Part shown: one piece after another, positions 59,020-64,000 of the stretch
Numbering within the stretch: position 1 is the first letter of the stretch
Layout of the letters: the number at the start of each line of letters is the position of its first letter
NCBI GenBank assembly: GCA_030248295.1
Contig: JASANH010001726.1
Coordinates: forward strand, 372,001-436,000
Direction of reading: 5' to 3'
DNA: 64,000 nt
From: Mesodorylaimus sp. YZB2_4
Lineage: Eukaryota; Nematoda; Enoplea; Dorylaimida; Dorylaimidae
Notes under the pieces: generated by a model
Told to the model about the DNA's origin: nothing
The model's database searches: none
The model's input: only the letters and a program-made list of their open reading frames with translations
Made by a program: the position numbers and the translations under genes

Positions 59020-60147
59020 TTGGCATTGTCAAACGAAAATTACGATGCGGCAGTTGCGATCTTGAAAGAACGTTTTGGGAACGATCAACTGGTGATTCAT
59101 GCGCACTACGCAGCGCTGTCGAATTTGGCTCCTGCTAGCAACGACAACACGCAAAGCATACGGGCAACGGTCGATGCCCTGGAAAAAAACTTTCGCTCCT
59201 TGGAACGCCTAAAGCAAGAGGTGAACCAGAATCTGTACTTTGTTTCTGTCATTTTAGCAAAGTTACCACGAGCGTTTATTATGCGTCTCGAAGAAACACG
59301 CGGGGCCGAACAGTGGACTGTAGAAAGTCTACGCAAGCGGGTGCAACAGCTTCTCATGGCTCGTGAAGTGGCGGAACAGCATTACAGAACATCAACAACT
59401 GCACAACGGGAGCAGACGAGCAAAAACGGGACGGCCAACGGGAATTCCAGACAAAATTCGCCGAGGCATGATTCAAGAAATGTCAGTTCCCACTCAACAA
59501 CGGGCTCGCTTTTCGCCGGGGTCAAAGGTTCAGCCAGCCGCGAATATTCAAACAAATGCGTATATTGCCAAGGATCGCACTGGTCGGATGAGTGCAAGAA
59601 ATTTACTACGATCGAAGCGCGCAAGAAGCAACTCAAGGGCCGTTGTTTCATCTGCACAAAAACTGGTCATCGCGTGAACGACTGCCAGTCAGCCAAAGCC
59701 TGCGCTCATTGCAAAACTGCCAAACAACATCACCGCAGTCTCTGCCCAAAACGGGTTCCCACAGAGAAGCCCAAGAATGACTCGAAGGATTCAGTGGGTA
59801 CCGTAAGTACAATGCTTCATGCTGAGCAGGAATCAGGAGCCGAAATTGCGCTTACGTGCGCGGAGGGCAAAGGTTTGCTTCAAACGGCTTGCGCTTGGGT
59901 ACACCCAGCAACTCCAAAGGGCAAGGGAGTCTACATGCGCGTGGTCATGGACAGCGGTAGCCAACGGTCATACATAACAGACAGTGCTGCGAAGCAACTA
60001 GACGCGAAGCCGCAAGGGACAGAAATGCTTTTGGTGTACAGTTTTGGCGCGACGAGGCCAAAATCTATAGAAACGCGAGTTTTCAAAGTCAAATTGAGGT
60101 GTCTGGACGGCACTATGTTTGATGCAGTCAGCGCTCAAACAATTTAG
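59020..60147 (+). pseudogene. BEL/Pao Gag-protease, N-truncated
   Basis: The frame opens inside the BEL-type Gag domain (ALSNENYDAAVAILKERFGN), with no upstream ATG. It continues to three Cys/His clusters (CVYCQGSH; CFICTKTGHRVNDC; CAHCKTAKQHHRSLC, nt about 59560-59750) that would bind RNA, then an aspartic protease active site VVMDSGSQRS (about 59942). It stops shortly after at TAG, before the C-terminal half of a normal protease. Truncated at both ends, it should be inactive. Confidence 0.85.
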
Positions 60148-62536
60148 TGATACTGTGAGGTTCGAGGACAAGCGGTATCAAGTCACGTGGCCATGGAAGG
60201 ATAATGCCCATGGACTGCACACAAATTATAGCCTCGCTTTGGGCAGGCTCCGCACGTTGGTTCGGCGAGTCCAGAAGGATCCTGAACTTTTAGAAAAATA
60301 CGACGAGATCATCCGGACTCAATTGGAGAAAGGCATCATCGAGCGGGTGCCTCACGACGGGGACAATGCGTCAGTAACGAAGAAACATTATCTGACGCAT
60401 CACCCTGTCATTACGCCGGATCGGTCGACAACGAAGGTTCGCATTGTTTATGATGGGTCGGCGAAGACCACAAAGGAACAGCTCAGCATCAACGAATGCC
60501 TTTACCGAGGCCCAGTGTTTCTGGACGACGTCGGCGCGCTGCTCCTTCGGTTTCGAATGAACCCTGTTGCTCTGATCGCCGATATCGAGAAAGCGTTCCT
60601 TCAGATTGGTCTTCAACCAGCTGATCGCGATGTGACACGATTCCTCTGGCTGAGAGACCCAAAGCGTATGACGACTGATGGCAATGTCCAAGTCTACAGA
60701 TTCGCCAGAGTTCCATTTGGAATCATTTCTAGCCCATTTCTGTTGGGGGCCACAATCATGCATCATCTCCAAAACGAGAAGAGTGCACTGGCACAAAGGT
60801 TGGCGAGGGACATATACGTGGACAACCTCATTAGTGGCGCTGCATCCGCGACGGAAGCAAGTGCATTTTATGAAGGAAGCAAAACGATTTTTCAAAAGGC
60901 CTCCATGAATCTCCGAGAATGGCTTTCGAACAGTCCAGAGGTAATGGATACCATTCCCATAGCAGACCGGATGTCAAAAACGACCACCAAGGTGCTAGGA
61001 ATACGGTGGGACACAAAAAATGATCAACTTTCAGTTGCCCAAACTACGTCAAAAGGTGAGACAAGGATTGTCACGAAACGGGTGGTACTGAAGGCAGTCG
61101 CGGAGAATTTTGATCCATTAGGCCTATGGAGTCCAATGCTTCTGCCAATGAGGGCATTTCTTCAGAGTCTCTGGCTCGAGAAAAAGGACTGGGATAGTCC
61201 GTTAAACCCACAGCAAGCTGCAGCATGGCGGGACATGGCCAGGGCTCAACAATCGCTCCAATCTATTTCCGTTCCGCGATATATAGGACCATTGGAGCCA
61301 GGGGAATCGCCGGTGTCCTACGAATTGCATTGCTTTACGGACGCGTCGAAGGTTGCGTATGGTGCCTGTGTGTATCTGAAAACCATGTGGAATAAAGAAG
61401 CAGGCGTCCATTTGCTGTTGGGAAAGTCCAGAGTAGCCCCAACCAGAAAAATTACAGTACCACGATTTGAACTTCTTGCCGCGACTATCGGAGGTCGGGT
61501 GTTACAATTTGTGGAGAGATCGTTAAGGGTGCAAATCAAAGGTCGATACATGTGGATCGACTCGCAAAACGTACTGCATTGGATTCAGTCCACTAAGCCA
61601 CTGAAAGTTTTTGTGGAAAACCGGGTCAAGGAACTTCGAGCACTCAAGGATGTGCAGTTTCGATATGTTTCTAGTGAACAAAATCCAGCAGACTTAGCCT
61701 CCAGGGGAGCCGCAGCCGCCGACCTACGTGACAGTCGATTGTGGTGGCATGGTCCCGAGTGGCTGCTCGACGCAAATTCTACTTGGCCGGTTTTGTCGGG
61801 GCAGTTGTGTTTCAGCTCGGAGACGTTAGCGGAAGTTGCTGCGGAAGAGAGGCCATCAGTGGTTTTTGACGCCGCCCTAAGTATCCGGGATGCAGGGAAG
61901 CCGCCCTTTGGCATCGATCCAAATAGTCACTCGAGGTGGATAAAACTGCTACGTGTGACAGCTTGGTGCCTGCGATGGCGCAAGAAGGTCTTGAGCAAAC
62001 GAACGACCCAGGGCCACGTCGACCAGTCGAACAATCCGGAGATGTTGGACTCAAGAGATATCGAAGAAGCCCATACGATGTGGATGAAGTATTTGCAAAA
62101 GGTGCACTTCCAAGACGTTATGGAAGACATGAAAACTGGGAAGAAGAATCAATTCCGATCTAGCCTGGAATTGTGGGTCGATGATCATGGTCTTATTCGG
62201 TGCCGAGGCAGGCTCGCCAACGCTAATCTAGAGTACAATACTACTTTTCCAATTCTCCTGCCAAAGAAGAGTTGGATCACAAACTTGATCATCGCACATT
62301 ACCATGAAAGAGTGTTTCACAGCGGTGTGGAGCACACATTGTCCCAACTTCGGCATAAATATTGGATACCAGCAGGACGATCGATCGTGTATCAGCAACT
62401 TCGGGTATGCAAACAATGCGAACGAGTTGAAGGGGGGCCTTATGCGGCTCCAACATTGCCGTCGTTGCCTCAATCGAGGGTCACAGAGTCAATGCCATTT
62501 TCCTGGACGGGTCTAGATTATTTAGGACCACTCTAA
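60122..62536 (+). pseudogene. BEL/Pao RT, RNase H and integrase N-part
   Basis: Overlapping the Gag frame by 26 bases in another frame. RT carries ALIADIEKAFLQI (first catalytic Asp), VPFGIISSPF, and YVDNLISG (the BEL/Pao form of YxDD). RNase H carries CFTDASKVAYGACVYL and DSQNVLHW. The integrase zinc region has an H-x-H spacing before CKQCERV and ends GLDYLGPL at TAA 62534. The frame then continues in phase beyond the stop. About 800 residues are otherwise intact, so inactivation looks recent. Confidence 0.88.
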
Positions 62537-63689
62537 ATCAAAAGAGAAGCAAATGAAGCCAAGGTGTGGATATGTCTGTTCACGTGTATGGCCACAAGAG
62601 CTGTACATTTAGAAATGGTCCAGGATCTGACAGCAGACCAATTCCTCATGTGCCTTCGAAGGTTTATTGGCCGACGGGGAACACCGTCCCACATACTATC
62701 GGACAACGCAAAACAGTTCATACTGACCAAATCAGCAATCAGCATGATGTGGTGAAAAATGATCAGGGATGAAAGGGTGCTTTCCTATGTCAGCCAGAAC
62801 GGAATCGAATGGTCCTTTATACCAGAGCGCGCGCCCTGGATGGGCGGATTTTACGAAAGGCTTGTTCAATCAGTCAAGCGTGCACTGAAAAAATCGATCC
62901 AAGCCATAAAATTGACGTACATACAGTTGGAGACGATCGTCATCGAAGTCGAAGCGATGTTAAACTCTCGTCCATTGGTCCACGTTGGGTCAGATATCAA
63001 AGATGGGCGTTCGTTGACTCCAGCTCACTTTCTCAGTATCAATCCGAAAATAGGAATGCCGGCAATACAAATTGACGAAAATATGGATCTAGAATTTTTT
63101 GACCGCATTTCGTCAAAAGAAATCTTGCTTCGGACATGGGTAAAGGGCGAACGTCAACTCCAAGCGTTCTGGGCTGTCTGGAAAAATGAGTATCCGCTCA
63201 GGCTACGAGAAAGGACACAAAATGAGTTGAAACGACAAAGGGGCGCCACAAACCAACGTCCACATGTTGGGGACGTAGTCCATGTGAAGATGGACACGCC
63301 ACGAGGTACCTGGCCATTAGCCCGGATAACTGAATTGTTCACCAGCGCGGATGGAGAGATTCGCTCTGCCAATGTCAAGCTGTCATCCGGGAAGGTTCTG
63401 AAAAGAGCCATCGTCCACTTGTATCCACTAGAATTTGTCGATGATGCAGACACGACGGGAAAGGTGAAACAAGTGGAACCAGAAGGAGATGGAAGGTCCC
63501 TGGGTCACCGTCCCATGTCTGCAACGGCAGGGGGCCAGACCTCGCAAACCTCAGTGCGCCCTCGACGAATTGCGGCAGAAACAGCTCGAAAAAGAATACA
63601 GGTCATGGCCCAAGAAGAAGAGTCTGAAGACGACGAGACACGGGACCACAGCCGGTCAGTACGACAAAGGACAAGTTGTGTAATCACAG
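62537..63689 (+). pseudogene. integrase core and C-terminus behind stops
   Basis: The same frame as RT continues after TAA 62534-62536 and after a second in-frame stop, TGA 62753-62755. It shows the integrase core with SDNAKQF (second catalytic Asp) and APWMGGFYERLV (catalytic Glu). A BEL C-terminal module with HVGDVV and a charged, Ser-rich linker follow. Only the two point-like stops break it. Confidence 0.8.
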
Positions 63690-64000
63690 GAAACAAGACT
63701 GGGACAAATCTGATCATGATCACGATGTGCATTTTGACAATGATGCTCGCAACTTGCAACGGGGTGAAACCGCTGCTTTGTGAAAAGGGACACGCGAAAT
63801 TGGCGCTACAATTGTCAGACGCTTATCCATGCACCGTCCACTACAGCAACGCTTCCGAGAAGGTTTCCTCAAGCTCAATCGTGATATACAAACGCAATAT
63901 CGCCAAGTATAGCAGTCCCGCGTATAAATGCCGAAAGATTCGAACAAAGGTCGCCGCCTGGACCAATTTTGCAAAGGCTGGGTCGTACATACAGACAAGT
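63690..64000 (+). CDS. envelope-like region, start only, cut by window
   Basis: In the same frame as integrase, a hydrophobic stretch (NLIMITMCILTMMLATCNG, about 63696-63755) resembles a signal peptide or membrane anchor. It is followed by a Cys-containing segment (CEKGH, YPCTVH) with an N-glycosylation site (NAS). Several BEL/Pao elements of nematodes and insects carry envelope-like genes here. Too little is visible to assign a glycoprotein family. Confidence 0.5.

Larger units (their letters stand above)
58690..64000 (+). mobile_element. BEL/Pao LTR retrotransposon, defective, 3' end cut
   Basis: Order is candidate 5' LTR end and primer site (TGGTAGCAGAAC at about 58875), a misplaced pol segment, Gag, protease, RT, RNase H, integrase, and an envelope-like start running off the window. 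LTR boundaries cannot be fixed because the 3' LTR is outside. Defects are: the Gag N-terminus is missing, protease and RT are in different frames with the spacer apparently deleted, and two stops interrupt integrase. It could not transpose unaided. Confidence 0.85.

Overview
The window is nuclear DNA from an animal, most likely an invertebrate. Its genes are split by GT-AG introns, exons rejoin in phase into animal-type proteins (a DnaJ/DNAJC14 homologue, rhodopsin-like 7TM receptors, a C2H2 zinc-finger protein), and the space between is full of eukaryotic transposable elements: hAT-like, Mutator-like, Tigger-like, mariner, BEL/Pao LTR, non-LTR and tRNA-derived SINEs. I cannot name the species. 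Nothing looks bacterial, and I found no CRISPR array, rRNA or intact tRNA gene.

Layout. 0-7.2 kb: a mariner fossil, SINE copies and unassigned sequence. 7.2-16.5 kb (+): a five-exon gene for a 751-residue protein with three C2H2 fingers; its introns hold several non-autonomous DNA transposons, one with perfect 18-bp inverted ends and a perfect 8-bp target duplication. 17-26 kb (-): a receptor neighbourhood with one intact intronless 7TM gene (339 aa), a truncated paralogue and a frameshifted paralogue, plus a non-LTR retrotransposon remnant. 28.8-32.5 kb: a decayed non-LTR element, then a Mutator-like element with long inverted ends lying inside a second DNA transposon. 32.9-43.4 kb (-): two multi-exon rhodopsin-like receptors in tandem, 485 aa with canonical motifs and 368 aa with altered DRY and NPxxY motifs. 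46.2-46.4 kb: a possible two-exon tail of an unknown gene. 47.7-53.8 kb (-): a nine-coding-exon DNAJC14 homologue of 1121 aa. 55.8-57.4 kb: a Tigger-like element carrying another transposon inside. 58.7-64 kb (+): a defective BEL/Pao retrotransposon with an envelope-like tail, running off the window.

Working together. Mammalian DNAJC14 (DRiP78) is an ER-membrane J-protein reported to act in export of G-protein-coupled receptors. Here its homologue lies a few kilobases from several receptor genes on the same strand. That is suggestive, but proximity alone does not show a functional link.

All exon boundaries were read by eye. The strongest check is phase: the summed exon lengths of the four spliced genes (2256, 1458, 1107 and 3366 nt) are each divisible by three, and no stop interrupts the joined frames.
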